Of a DNA stretch of 64,000 nt, positions 52,473 through 62,027 are shown in pieces; the first letter of the stretch is position 1; each line of letters begins with the position of its first letter. Under the pieces are notes generated by a model that saw nothing but the letters and a program-made list of their open reading frames with translations, was not told the DNA's origin and made no database searches. The DNA is from Dietzia psychralcaliphila. Lineage in GTDB: Bacteria; Actinomycetota; Actinomycetes; Mycobacteriales; Mycobacteriaceae. The stretch lies in assembly GCF_003096095.1 (NCBI RefSeq), contig NZ_CP015453.1, forward strand, positions 2,294,001 to 2,358,000, written 5' to 3'. Made by a program: the position numbers and the translations under genes.

Positions 52473-53926
52473 GACGCCAACCCGTGAACGGTCTTCTCCC
52501 AGTACGAGGGGTTGGCGAACAGCTGGTAGGTGCCCTTGATCGCGGCGACCGACATGAGCACCCAGTAGAGCGGAACCGTCAGGCACGCCCACCACAGGGC
52601 GGAGTTGCCCGTCTCACGGCACGCGATGAAGTTCGAGTAGAGGATCGTGGAGTTGCCCAGGACCAGACAGATCAGCGCCGGGAAGTAGACGTATGCGGGG
52701 AAGACCTCCTCCACCGCCGCGGGCTGCCCGAGGATCCAGGACAGGGTCACCAGCCAGAACACCATGTTCAGACACGCAATCACAGGGGTGCCGGCCAACA
52801 GAGTCGTGAACCGGAACATGCTCACCGTGCCAAGGGTGCGCCACAGCATGACCGGCCGCCGCATGTGCACCAGCCAGGTCTGTAGATACCCCTTGTACCA
52901 GCGTGACCGCTGCCTGATCCAGTTGATCGGATCGGGATTGGCCTCTTCCAGGGTCGTGGAGTCGAGCACGGCCGTACGGTGCCCGCGAGCAGCGATCCGC
53001 ACACCCAGGTCGGCGTCCTCGGTGACGTTGTACGGATCCCATGCGCCGATCTCGGTGAGCACGTCCGCCCTGATGTGATTCGAGGTGCCACCGAGCGGGA
53101 TGGGCGAGCTGGACTTCATCAGCCCGGGAAGAAGGAAGTTGAACCACAGTGCGTAGTCTGCGGTGAACCAGGCCGTGAGCATGTTCTGCGACCCGTTGTG
53201 GAAGGCCAGCTTCGCCTGGACGCAGACGACATCGTCGTCCAGTTCGGCGAACGCCACCGCGACCCGCCGCAGCTGGAGAGGATCCGGGCGGTCCTCGGCG
53301 TCGAAGATGGTGATGATCTCGCCGGTGGCGTAGTGCAGCGCGTAGTTGCAGGCCTTGGGTTTGGTGCGGGGGTCCGCCGGGGGGATCCGCAGGATCTCGC
53401 ACACCTCCCCCAGCCCGGCCGCCTCCGCGGCGTCGATCGTGACATCGTCGTCCGCCTCGAGAAGGAGCAGGACCTCCAGCTTGTCGGCCGGATAGTCGAT
53501 CGAACTCACGGCGTCGATCAGGTCGCCGATCACCTCGGGCTCGTTGTACGCGGGTACGAGCACGGTGTAGGTGGGCAACTCGGAGTCCGGGACCGCCAGG
53601 GCCCGCTCGTCCTCGACGTGGAGGATCGAGTCGCGCGCCAGTCCACGTGCCAGCAGCAGCAACCGGTCCGCGAGGGTGATCAGATAGACGAATGTGCTGA
53701 CCGCCGTCAGGGCGATCAGGGTCGGCGTTGTCGCGAGGACGAGGGCGAGTACCAGACCGGCGAGTGCGGTCAGTCCGGTCCATTTCTGCCAGGGAACAAA
53801 GGCAACCGCCGCGGAGGACAGAGGCTCGCGTTCGAACAACCCGTGGACCGCATCGTGCAGCGCGGCCTCGCTGCGCGCCTGCTCGGGGGTGAGCGACCGG
53901 CCGGTCGCCGTCGGGTTCGCGTTCAC
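52469..53926 (-). CDS. Processive family 2 glycosyltransferase (cellulose synthase-like)
   Basis: A 485-residue membrane GT2. Two helices (TGLTALAGLVLALVLATTPT, IALTAVSTFVYLITLADRLL) precede the catalytic domain: TVLVPAYNEPEVIGDLIDAV, LLLEADDDVTIDAA, ITIFDAEDRPDPLQLRR, VTEDADLGVRIAARGH, and QRSRWYKGYLQTW (the QxxRW processivity motif). Three or four helices follow. There is no PilZ domain, unlike BcsA. GTG 53924-53926 is the start, overlapping the preceding gene in GTGA. With the BcsB-like protein it would polymerise and export a polysaccharide. Confidence 0.88.
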   Translation of the reverse strand: MNANPTATGRSLTPEQARSEAALHDAVHGLFEREPLSSAAVAFVPWQKWTGLTALAGLVLALVLATTPTLIALTAVSTFVYLITLADRLLLLARGLARDSILHVEDERALAVPDSELPTYTVLVPAYNEPEVIGDLIDAVSSIDYPADKLEVLLLLEADDDVTIDAAEAAGLGEVCEILRIPPADPRTKPKACNYALHYATGEIITIFDAEDRPDPLQLRRVAVAFAELDDDVVCVQAKLAFHNGSQNMLTAWFTADYALWFNFLLPGLMKSSSPIPLGGTSNHIRADVLTEIGAWDPYNVTEDADLGVRIAARGHRTAVLDSTTLEEANPDPINWIRQRSRWYKGYLQTWLVHMRRPVMLWRTLGTVSMFRFTTLLAGTPVIACLNMVFWLVTLSWILGQPAAVEEVFPAYVYFPALICLVLGNSTILYSNFIACRETGNSALWWACLTVPLYWVLMSVAAIKGTYQLFANPSYWEKTVHGLAS

Positions 53927-55260
53927 TCGCTCGTCCACTGCGCCTCCACCAGATCGGTCCCCAGTTCGATGAGCATGTCGAGGTCCTTGTCCTGGGGATT
54001 GGTGTCGATGACCGCCGCCGAACCGCGCAGCAACAGGTTCACCATGCGCGCGAATGTGGACCGCGTCCCGGGAACGGTCTCGGGGAACTCCGCGTCGAAC
54101 TCGTGGTTGTCCACCGTGATCAGCGTGACCCGCTGGACCCGGTCGCCCGAGCGGCTCCACACGAAGGTCAACAGGCTCCAGGTGAGGAGATTCCCGTCGT
54201 CGATCACGGTGCGGTACCGGGCGGTGACCTCGCGACCCAGATCAACAGTCCGCGGTGGGCTGACCCGGGCCTCGCTCAGGTCGAACGTCGTCTCGAGTGG
54301 GAACACCTCGAGCACCCCGGTGTCACTCACGGTCAGCGACTGCACGGCCGCCACCCGCGGCCGCAGGAGCTCGTCCCAGTCCGCCCGGACGCGGGTGGCG
54401 CGGATCATCTGGCGATGCAGGGTCGCGGACGGGCCAAACAACTGCCCGGCCCACGGGTAGTCCACGGTGTCCATCTGCTGCCACCCCTCCGGGATGACCT
54501 GGCCCGGCCCGTCGAGAGCGGGTGGGCCCACCGCCAGGCGATCCGCGATCCCCTGTGGCAGCGGCGCCACGCCGAGCAGCAACGCCACCACGATCAGCAG
54601 TGGCGCACTCCGCCACGCCTCCCGACGGGACACCACCGTCGCCGGGGAACGGGAGTGACCGCCGTGGGATCCGGGCGCGCCCCCGGGGTCCGGGCGCCGC
54701 AGCCGACGGACCACCCCGGGCGCCGACACCGCCACCGGTCCCACAACCGCGACGAACGCGGCCATCGCGACCTGGGACCACTCCCCGCCCCCGAACGCAT
54801 ACGACGCCAGGCGGACCGCACCCGGCGGCACCAGCAGTACGATCCACGCCGGCCAGAACGCTCCCGTTCGGCGCAGACCGAAGAGGAACACGCATCCCCC
54901 CAGGAGGAAGACCCACGCCGCGAGCACGTCGAGGTGGAGTAAGACGTAACTGCCGGCGTAGCGGGGCAGCACCAACCACTGCACCATGAGGGCGATCGTC
55001 AGCACGGTCGTACCGACGATCTTGTCGCTCTGCCTGTCGTGGATCGGCAACTCGGGGCGCCGCTGCAGCGTGAGTGCCACCGCGGTGAGCGCCGCACCGA
55101 GCACCGGCGCGAGGAGCACCGCGCTCCCCGCGCCGGCGCCCTGTTCGAGAACGATCCGGACCCATGTCTCGAGGAAGCCGATCGTCAGCAGGGCCGCGAG
55201 CAGGACCCACCGCGCCGCGTGGTCCAGACGCGGCGCGCCGAGGGACAGACCGGGACTCAC
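53923..55260 (-). CDS. Conserved polytopic membrane protein of the exopolysaccharide cluster
   Basis: A 445-residue protein with about six N-terminal transmembrane helices (AARWVLLAALLTIGFLETW, GSAVLLAPVLGAALTAVALT, IVGTTVLTIALMVQWLVLP and others), one further helix near residue 235 (APLLIVVALLLGVAPL), and a soluble extracytoplasmic C-terminal half rich in beta strands (VLEVFPLETTFDLSEARVSP, LLTWSLLTFVWSRSGDRVQR). I do not recognise the family; the arrangement (helices then a beta-rich domain with Trp-containing strands) is reminiscent of exosortase/EpsI-type proteins but this is not established. It lies between the BcsB-like and GT2 genes with GTGA overlaps on both sides. Confidence 0.65.
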   Translation of the reverse strand: MSPGLSLGAPRLDHAARWVLLAALLTIGFLETWVRIVLEQGAGAGSAVLLAPVLGAALTAVALTLQRRPELPIHDRQSDKIVGTTVLTIALMVQWLVLPRYAGSYVLLHLDVLAAWVFLLGGCVFLFGLRRTGAFWPAWIVLLVPPGAVRLASYAFGGGEWSQVAMAAFVAVVGPVAVSAPGVVRRLRRPDPGGAPGSHGGHSRSPATVVSRREAWRSAPLLIVVALLLGVAPLPQGIADRLAVGPPALDGPGQVIPEGWQQMDTVDYPWAGQLFGPSATLHRQMIRATRVRADWDELLRPRVAAVQSLTVSDTGVLEVFPLETTFDLSEARVSPPRTVDLGREVTARYRTVIDDGNLLTWSLLTFVWSRSGDRVQRVTLITVDNHEFDAEFPETVPGTRSTFARMVNLLLRGSAAVIDTNPQDKDLDMLIELGTDLVEAQWTSE

Positions 55261-57172
55261 CGCCCGGAGCTCACCCGACGGCGGCGGGTCACGGCCCACA
55301 CGAGACCGGCGATCCCCGCGCCCACGACGGTGACCACGAGGCCGATCACCAGGGCCGTCCGCACGCCGCCCGCGTCAGCGGAACTCGTGGCCTCCACCTC
55401 GATGGCCTCGGCGGTCGACAGCTCGAGCGGCTCCCGGTCAGGTGCCGTGAACAGGACGTTGCCACTGAGCGTCGACCAACGACCCGGTTCGGCGTCCAGC
55501 CACTGCAGGGTGCGGTCCAGCTCGCCCGAACCGGAACTGGTGGAGGCCACCAGCAGCGCCCGCTCCCCGTCCTGGACCACCTGCATCGAGGCGAAGTCGA
55601 TGTCCTCGTAGAACCTCAGGGTCGCCGGGTCACCATCTTCCGCCCCGACCACCTCGAGGGTCCGGCCGCTGGTCAGGGTGAGGGCAGCTTGAGATCCGAG
55701 GGCGCCTGATCGGACGTGACCAGCACTCCGGGGACCTCCCCGTCCACGAGGGTCTCCATGGTCACCCACTCGGGCACGAGTGGGATGGCGGATAGCGCCT
55801 GCAGTTCGGCGAGGATCGTCACCGCTCGCGCGGTGTCCTCGAGGGAGCCGCTCACGGTGGCCACCTGCAATCGCGGCATGAGCGCCTGCGGGAGGGAACC
55901 GAACCCGGCCGGGGCCGGGGACGTCGGCTCGCCGAGTCGCACACGGGACGACCCGTCGACGAGCAGGGTCAACGGTTGGAGCACCCCGCACGCGGCGCCA
56001 GCTCCCGCCGTCTGCAGCGAGACCGAGATGTCGGTGTACCGGTCCAGCGCGCCCTCGGGGATCGACACGGTGCGTTCGATGACGCCGGACTGATCGGCGG
56101 TCCAGGAATCGAGCACCGTCTGCCCTGCGGACACCACGATGAGCCCACTGCGGTCCGAAGGCGGCGGCGAGTACGACCCGACCAGATCGATCGTCACGTC
56201 CCCGGTCACCGTGGCCAGGCTCGTCTGATCGAGCCCGAATTCCGCCTCGACCGACCCGACTGACCGGGCGGAACGCGAGCCGATCCCGAGCTCGTTCAGC
56301 GTGCCCTCTGTCACCAGCGCGCGCGGCGCCGGGAGCGGCGAATCCAGGGTCACCGAATCGGACACCGCCAGGGACCACAGGTCGCTGGTCACGGAACGCA
56401 TCTGACGACCCAGGGAGGCGGGGTCACCGAGCACGAGCACGGTGGGCACCGCATCGTCGGTCAGTTCGATCCGGGACTCATCGGACTCCCGGATCTCGGC
56501 CCGCCGGGTGAATTGCGAGTCGGACGGTCCCCTGGGGCCCGACGCCGGGAGGATCTCGACCTCCAGGTCGCGTCGCCCGAACCTCGAGGCCGCCAGGACT
56601 GCCAGCTGTGCGGCCGCCTGGGATTCCGCGATGCTGGGCTCGTCCGGGAGATAGATCTCCAACCGCTGCAGCACCGGTGGCACGAAGTCTGCCAGGACAG
56701 CGGGCGCCTCGGGCTCGCCGTCGAACTCCACCTCGGAGTCGCGCAGGACCATGGCCCGTTCCGTCCAGTCCGGGCAGGCCTCGCCGCGGGAGTGCAGAAC
56801 CGTGCGCAGGGTGAGGTCCAGCACCCCGTTGCGCACGCTCCCACGCTCGAGCGGGATGGTGACCCGGATGGAGTCCTCGTCACCGAAGAGCTCGATCCGG
56901 TCGAGGAGCAGGTCGCCGGACCACGCCTCGAGGTGGCCGCGTTCGAGATCAACGGGGATCTGAACCGTGGTCACCAGTGCCCGGGGGGTCAGACCGTCCG
57001 GGACCGGGACGGGGACCGCGACCTCTGCGCTGCGGTCACTGAACTCCAGCACCTCCGCGACACCGAGGGTCGACCCGTCAACGACGGTCTGGGCAGCGAC
57101 CGGGGCGGGGAACGCCAACGCGGCGACGACGAACAGTGAAGCGGGGACGCGACAAGCGCGGAGCGAGAACAC
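55257..57172 (-). pseudogene. BcsB-like secreted polysaccharide protein gene with one-base frameshift
   Basis: The first frame (ATG 57172 to stop 55673, 499 residues) encodes a signal peptide (RVPASLFVVAALAFPAPVAA) and a large beta-rich extracytoplasmic region like BcsB (LLLDRIELFGDEDSIRVTIP, QRLEIYLPDEPSIAESQAAA). A second frame continues with ALTLTSGRTLEVVGAEDGD and ends in a transmembrane helix (TALVIGLVVTVVGAGIAGLV) plus RRRR, stop at 55257. Adding one base near 55688 joins them into exactly 639 codons including the stop. BcsB proteins accept the glucan from the synthase. The product is probably functional if the frameshift is an assembly artefact. Confidence 0.75.
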
Positions 57173-57250
57173 GTGTGGGAACCCTACCGGGTCTGACCTC
57201 GAACGACCGCAGATCCGGGCGGGGGTACCCCGCGGGGTCCAGCGCGGGGT

Positions 57251-57574
57251 CTAGCGCGGGTCGGCGGTGGCGCCCGGGGTGCCGTCCTCGACGCCGGCAC
57301 GGTCCGTGCCCTCGTCGGCCAGTTGGTCCGGCTCGGGGTGATCCGTGTCGAAGGTCTCGGGCAGGTTCTTGATGTGCTTGTTCATGTTGCGGATCAGGAG
57401 CACCGTGGCGATCAGCAGGAGAAGGACCACCGGGATCCCGATCGGCGAGGCCTTACCGAACTCCGGGCCCATGGGGTGGTCGTTGTACCCGGGGGTGCCC
57501 GGCGACTGGTTCTGAGCGAAGACCATTACCGCCTGGTGCGCCAGGATCTGGACGTCCGGTCCCAGGGTGATCAT
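57251..57574 (-). CDS. Small membrane protein downstream of mca (Rv1083-like)
   Basis: A 107-residue protein with one central transmembrane helix ([20 protein letters not shown]) flanked by a short N-terminal segment and an acidic, Asp/Glu/Pro-rich cytoplasmic tail. The same small gene follows mca in mycobacteria (Rv1083). The start overlaps the mca stop by 4 bp (57571-57574), so the two are coupled. Function unknown; a partner of Mca is possible. GGGGTACCCC palindromic sequence lies between its stop and the BcsB-like gene (57230 area). Confidence 0.82.
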   Translation of the reverse strand: MITLGPDVQILAHQAVMVFAQNQSPGTPGYNDHPMGPEFGKASPIGIPVVLLLLIATVLLIRNMNKHIKNLPETFDTDHPEPDQLADEGTDRAGVEDGTPGATADPR

Positions 57575-58494
57575 CTCGGGTCCTCACTCGTGCTCGGTCC
57601 GACCGGGAGCGCGACGTACGGGTCGACGCCCTCGAAGAGGTCTGACTCGTATTCTCCCTCAGCCCGCTCGGGTACGGCCACCCGGCTTGCCGCGAGCTCG
57701 AACTCCTCGGTGGGCCACACCCGCTGCTGCATCTCGACCGGGGCGGCGAAGAACCAGCCGTTGGGATCGATCTGCGTGGCGTGGGCCAACAGTGCCGAGT
57801 TGCGTTGCTCGAAGTAGTCGGCGCACTCCACCCGGGTGGTCACCCGCTCCATGATGTCGGGACGGTCACCCCAGCGGGACAGGAACTCGGCGAAGTGGCG
57901 GACGCCGTCGCGGGCGAACAGCTCGTCGTCGAGCAGCTCCAGACGGCTCTTGGGGAAACCGTGGGTGTAGTAGACCTTGGCCACCGCCCACGGCTCGCCG
58001 GTCCCGGGGTAGCGCGCGGGGTCCGCGGCGGCCTCGTAGGCGGCCATCGACGCCGAGTGCACCTTCAGGTGATCCGGGTGCGGGTACCCGCCGTTCTCGT
58101 CGTAGGTGATGATCACGTGCGGCCGGAACTCCCGGATCCTGGCGACCAGGGAGCGGGTGACCTCGTCGTCGTCGGCCAGGGCGAAGCATCCGGGAGGCAA
58201 CGGCGGCAACGGGTCCCCCTCGGGCAGACCCGAGTCCTCGTAGCCCAGCCAGTGGTGGTCGACGCCCAGGATGTCGGCCGCGCGCGCCATCTCGCGGCGC
58301 CGTACGCCCACGAGGTCCGCCACCACGTCGGGGCGGTCCATCGCCGGGTTGAGGATGCTGCCGCGCTCCCCGCCGGTACACGTCTCCACCAGTACGTTCA
58401 CGCCCTGGGCGACGTACTTGGCCATGGTCGCGGAGCCCTTGGACGCCTCATCGTCGGGGTGCGCGTGCACCGCCATCAGCCGGAGACCGGCCAT
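57571..58494 (-). CDS. mca: Mycothiol S-conjugate amidase
   Basis: A 307-residue zinc amidase that cleaves mycothiol S-conjugates into mercapturic acids and GlcN-inositol. The N-terminal [20 protein letters not shown] holds zinc ligands His and Asp; the third ligand is in [26 protein letters not shown], a [10 protein letters not shown] segment and [10 protein letters not shown] towards the C-terminus distinguish Mca from the deacetylase MshB. This gene is diagnostic for mycothiol-using Actinobacteria. It is divergent from the DUF4307 gene and greA. Confidence 0.95.
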   Translation of the reverse strand: MAGLRLMAVHAHPDDEASKGSATMAKYVAQGVNVLVETCTGGERGSILNPAMDRPDVVADLVGVRRREMARAADILGVDHHWLGYEDSGLPEGDPLPPLPPGCFALADDDEVTRSLVARIREFRPHVIITYDENGGYPHPDHLKVHSASMAAYEAAADPARYPGTGEPWAVAKVYYTHGFPKSRLELLDDELFARDGVRHFAEFLSRWGDRPDIMERVTTRVECADYFEQRNSALLAHATQIDPNGWFFAAPVEMQQRVWPTEEFELAASRVAVPERAEGEYESDLFEGVDPYVALPVGPSTSEDPR

Positions 58495-58609
58495 CGTCCC
58501 ACCTACTGTTCTTCAGAGCTCGGTAGTTGTTGATGCCCCATTCTATGGACTCACCGGGCTCCGGTGCCCCCGGGGCGGTCCACCCACCGCCCCCGGATAC
58601 CCTGTGACC

Positions 58610-59074
58610 ATGAGTGAGCCGAGGTCGGACGCCCCGTCGGACGCCGCGTCGCAGGCCGCAGGGGCCCCGCTGACGGGGCGATACGACGACTCCGGGTCGG
58701 GCGTGACCGGCAAGGTGGTCGCCGGCTTCCTGGTTCTGCTCGTCGGCGCCCTCGTGGTGGCCGGCGCCGTCGCCGGCTATCGGCTCAGCGCCACACCCGA
58801 CATCTCCGGCGAGGTGATCGGGGTGACGGTCGTCGACGACTCGCGGACCGACGTGGTGCTGACGGTCACCCGTGACGATCCCGGAACGGCCGCCTACTGC
58901 ATCGTCCGCGCGCAGGACCAGACCAAGGGGGAGGTCGGCCGCCGGGAGGTGTACGTGCCCCCGTCGGCCAACAGCGCGATCCAGGTCGACATGTCCATCG
59001 CGACCTCGTCCCGCGCGTTCGTGGCCGACGTCTACGGCTGCGGAGACGACGTACCCGACTACCTGCGCCGGTAG
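58610..59074 (+). CDS. DUF4307 membrane protein
   Basis: A 154-residue protein with an acidic/Ser-rich N-terminal cytoplasmic part, one transmembrane helix (VVAGFLVLLVGALVVAGAVA) and a small extracytoplasmic domain (VTVVDDSRTDVVLTVTRDDP, AYCIVRAQDQTKGEVGRREV, CGDDVPDYLRR) with two Cys that may form a disulfide. It matches DUF4307, found between mca and greA in Mycobacteriales (Rv1081c). ATG 58610 is used; GTG 58604 is possible. Function unknown. Confidence 0.85.
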   Translation: MSEPRSDAPSDAASQAAGAPLTGRYDDSGSGVTGKVVAGFLVLLVGALVVAGAVAGYRLSATPDISGEVIGVTVVDDSRTDVVLTVTRDDPGTAAYCIVRAQDQTKGEVGRREVYVPPSANSAIQVDMSIATSSRAFVADVYGCGDDVPDYLRR

Positions 59075-59106
59075 GGGTTCTGCGGGCCCGATCCAGGTCA
59101 CCGCTG

Positions 59107-59115
59107 TGTTAGCAT
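59107..59115 (+). promoter_or_regulatory. Extended -10 promoter of greA
   Basis: TGTTAGCAT is an extended -10 (TGn plus TAGCAT at 59110-59115). The predicted transcription start is about 59121-59123, just before the terminator-like hairpin. No clear -35 element is visible. Confidence 0.55.
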
Positions 59116-59126
59116 CGACCCATCAG

Positions 59127-59155
59127 CACGGCTCCTTTCGCGGGGCCGTGTTTTT
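59127..59155 (+). terminator. Intrinsic terminator in the greA leader
   Basis: CACGGCTCC (59127-59135) pairs with GGGGCCGTG (59142-59150), 9 pairs including one G-U, with loop TTTCGC, followed directly by TTTTT (59151-59155). It is the only hairpin I found here with a real T-tract. It lies 41 bp before the greA ATG and after the promoter, so it would truncate greA transcripts to about 35 nt. Confidence 0.75.
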
Positions 59156-59196
59156 CGTACAGCAGCACACACACGAACAGATTGGAGTGCGCTCTC

Positions 59197-59694
59197 ATGG
59201 CCAACGACACCCAGGGCTACTGGTTGACCCAGGATTCGTACGACCGCCTCATGGCCGAGAAGGAGGCGCTGATCGCCAACCGTCCGGTCATCGCCGCCGA
59301 GATCAACGAGCGGCGCGAGGAGGGCGACCTCAAGGAGAACGCCGGATACCACGCCGCGCGCGAGCAGCAGGGTCAGGAGGAGGCCCGCATCCGTCAGCTC
59401 GATGACCTGCTGGCCACCGCCCAGGTCGGCGAGACGCCCACCGAGACCGGCGTCGCCCTGGTGGGCTCCGTCGTCCGCGCCTACTACAACGGCGACGAGG
59501 GCACCAAGGAGACCTTCCTGGTCGGCACCCGGGGCGAGGGTTCCGGCAAGGACGACCTGGAGATCTACTCCCCCGACTCCCCCCTGGGCCGTGCGATCCT
59601 CGGCGCCAAGGTCGGCGAGAGCCGTGAGTACACCACCCCCAACGGCAAGTCCGTCTCCGTGACGATCGTGACCGCGGAGCCGTACCAGAGCTGA
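59197..59694 (+). CDS. greA: Transcription elongation factor GreA
   Basis: A 165-residue GreA. The N-terminal coiled coil contains [40 protein letters not shown] and [12 protein letters not shown]; the acidic tip residues (EEGDLKEN) that reach the RNA polymerase active site are intact. The C-terminal FKBP-like domain includes [20 protein letters not shown] and [14 protein letters not shown]. It rescues backtracked polymerase. ATG 59197 matches mycobacterial GreA lengths. A 5' leader with an intrinsic terminator suggests autoregulation. Confidence 0.96.
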   Translation: MANDTQGYWLTQDSYDRLMAEKEALIANRPVIAAEINERREEGDLKENAGYHAAREQQGQEEARIRQLDDLLATAQVGETPTETGVALVGSVVRAYYNGDEGTKETFLVGTRGEGSGKDDLEIYSPDSPLGRAILGAKVGESREYTTPNGKSVSVTIVTAEPYQS

Positions 59695-59786
59695 CCGGCT
59701 CCGACGGGCCCGGTGGTAGGTTCTTGACGACTATCGGGCCCGGATCGACCAGCCCGATCCCGCGCCGGCGTTTCCAGGAGTCCCAC

Positions 59787-62027
59787 GTGACAGACGGTTC
59801 CCATGACAGGCCATTCGGCCCGGCACCGAAGATCGAAGCGGCGGCCGAGCGTGTCCTGGGACCGGCGCTGCGCACCGGGCAGTCGCCCTTCGACGACCAG
59901 CTCTACACCTGGACCCCCGAGGTCGCGGAGGAGCTGGTCCGGCGGCTGGACGGCGACACCGAGGAGAACACCGGCGAGCAGCCCGGGGACTCCACCCGCT
60001 CCCCCGTGATGCAGGCCCTGCACGATCAGCTGGAGGGCGCCCCGCGTCCGGTGGTGCTGCTGGCCGCCGAACTGCTCTACATCCAGCAGTTGCCGCTGTC
60101 CACGGTCACCGCCCGACTCAAGCGGGGACGGATCCGGGACGTGTTGTCCTGGATGGACGACGCGCCGGAGATCCCCGAGGTCCTCGACGACGCGCTCGGC
60201 GAGAAGGGCCCGCTGACGGGCGGTCTCGGCTTCAACGTCCAGATGCGCGAGCACCTGCGGTGGCTGTGCACGTTCGTCATCCACTGGGCCGAGTTGGAGT
60301 CCGCCGAGCGCGACGCGGCGCTGACGGACCCGTGGGAGTTCCAGCGCGCCGCCCGCTCGACCCCCGGCGACTGGCGGGCCATCCGCTACAGCCTGCAGTA
60401 CCTGGCCTGGCCCGGGTACTTCCAGCCGATCGTCAAGCACGAGCACAAGACCCGTATCCGCGACGCCTTCGCCGAACTCATCGGCGGCCCGTCCGGGATC
60501 GACGAGCTGGACATCGACCAGGACCTCCACCGCATCGCCGAGACCCTCTCCGCCCAGCTCGGGCAGCCGGTCGACTGGTACCGGGGCGCCATCGCCAACC
60601 AGTGGCAGCGCCACCGCGACGACCACTCGCGCCGGGCCTGGTTGGTCCGCCCCGGCCGCGGCGGTGTCGGCCAGGCCGGGCAGTGGGTCGCGCAGAACCG
60701 CATCGCGCTGCCCGCCTCGCACCTGCCACGCATCCCGGCACACGCCAGCCGACTCGAGGTGTCGCAGGCCGTCGAGCAGGGCTACCCGCACCTGGACTAC
60801 CAGGCCCGGTTCCAGCTCACCGCGGAGCTGCACACCTTCCTGTCCCGGATGAGCCCGCAGGACGTGGTGGCCACGGTCGCCGACGCCAAACTGCACCTGG
60901 GCACCCTCACCGACGACCTGGGTTACGTGGAGGACGGCGGCCAGCAACTCGAGCGCTCCGTCCGGTGGCACTCGGTCACCCTCGACCTGGACACCCTTCC
61001 CAGCCCGCTCTCCGAGCTGATCGGCGAGCCCGGGACGGTCGTCGACCTCACCGACGGCCTGGACGCCCTGCTCGCCACCATGCACCCCGGCCGTCACTCC
61101 GCCGAGTCGCAGGTCGCCGAGGCCCCGGGCGCCGGGACGGTGCCCACCCTCCCCGACATCACCGACGAGCTCGCCGACAGCCTGCACATGCCCCGCAAGG
61201 AGCTGCAGGAGATCGTGGACACCCTGCAGGAGCGGCAGCAGATCGTGTTCTACGGTCCGCCCGGCACCGGCAAGACCTACCTCGCCCAGGAGCTCGCACG
61301 GTTCCTCGCCGGCGCCGACGACCCGAGCCGGGTCCAGCTGGTCCAGTTCCACCCCAGCTACGCCTACGAGGACTTCTTCGAGGGCTACCGGCCCACGCTC
61401 ACCGAGTCCGGCCAGCCCGGTTTCGCCCTGCAGGCCGGCCCGCTGCGCCGACAGGCCGCGCGCGCCACGTCCGATTCCGGGCGCGAGCACCCGAGCTTCC
61501 TGATCATCGACGAGATGAACCGCGCCGACCTGGCCCGCGTGTTCGGCGAGATGTACTTCCTGCTCGAGTACCGCGACCGCACGGTCCTTCCCCAGTACAG
61601 CCCCGACACCTCGTTCCGGCTGCCACGCAACCTGTTCATCATCGGCACCATGAACACCGCCGACCGGTCGATCGCGATGGTCGACGCGGCCATCCGTCGC
61701 CGGTTCGCGTTCATGGAACTCCACCCGGACACCCCGCCTGTCGCGGGCGTGCTGCGTCGTCACCTCGAGGCGCGCGGAGTGACCTCCGAGCCCGCGGACC
61801 TGCTGGAGGCGCTCAACTCCGAGATCGACGACTCGGACCGCGACTTGCGGATCGGCCCGTCGTACTTCATGAAGGACCGGGCCACGGCGCCCGGCGGGCT
61901 CGAGGCGATCTGGCGCTACGACCTCCTCCCGCTGCTCGAGGAGCACTACTACGGGCGACTGTCCCGCGCCGAGGTCCACGAGCGCTTCGGCCTCGCGACA
62001 CTGCGTAGGAAGATCGGCCGGGCGTGA
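59787..62027 (+). CDS. mcrB: McrB-type AAA+ ATPase of a modification-dependent restriction pair
   Basis: A 746-residue protein. The C-terminal AAA+ domain has Walker A FYGPPGTGKTYLA (about residue 490), QFHPSYAYEDFFEGYRP, Walker B FLIIDEMNRADLARVFGE (about 573) and the McrB signature GTMNTADRSIAMVD (about 620), which normally gives GTP specificity. The N-terminal 450 residues are not the EcoMcrB DNA-binding domain; they include RYSLQYLAWPGYFQPIVKHE, a module seen in other McrB-like ATPases. CCAGGAG precedes GTG 59787. It overlaps the McrC-like gene by 4 bp. CGGGCCCG repeats (59705, 59735) lie upstream. Confidence 0.88.
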   Translation: MTDGSHDRPFGPAPKIEAAAERVLGPALRTGQSPFDDQLYTWTPEVAEELVRRLDGDTEENTGEQPGDSTRSPVMQALHDQLEGAPRPVVLLAAELLYIQQLPLSTVTARLKRGRIRDVLSWMDDAPEIPEVLDDALGEKGPLTGGLGFNVQMREHLRWLCTFVIHWAELESAERDAALTDPWEFQRAARSTPGDWRAIRYSLQYLAWPGYFQPIVKHEHKTRIRDAFAELIGGPSGIDELDIDQDLHRIAETLSAQLGQPVDWYRGAIANQWQRHRDDHSRRAWLVRPGRGGVGQAGQWVAQNRIALPASHLPRIPAHASRLEVSQAVEQGYPHLDYQARFQLTAELHTFLSRMSPQDVVATVADAKLHLGTLTDDLGYVEDGGQQLERSVRWHSVTLDLDTLPSPLSELIGEPGTVVDLTDGLDALLATMHPGRHSAESQVAEAPGAGTVPTLPDITDELADSLHMPRKELQEIVDTLQERQQIVFYGPPGTGKTYLAQELARFLAGADDPSRVQLVQFHPSYAYEDFFEGYRPTLTESGQPGFALQAGPLRRQAARATSDSGREHPSFLIIDEMNRADLARVFGEMYFLLEYRDRTVLPQYSPDTSFRLPRNLFIIGTMNTADRSIAMVDAAIRRRFAFMELHPDTPPVAGVLRRHLEARGVTSEPADLLEALNSEIDDSDRDLRIGPSYFMKDRATAPGGLEAIWRYDLLPLLEEHYYGRLSRAEVHERFGLATLRRKIGRA

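Noticed and set aside
59705-59742. Two CGGGCCCG copies as a greA terminator
   Set aside because: Each copy is itself palindromic, the loop would be 22 bases and no T-tract follows. A chance GC palindrome pair is as likely.
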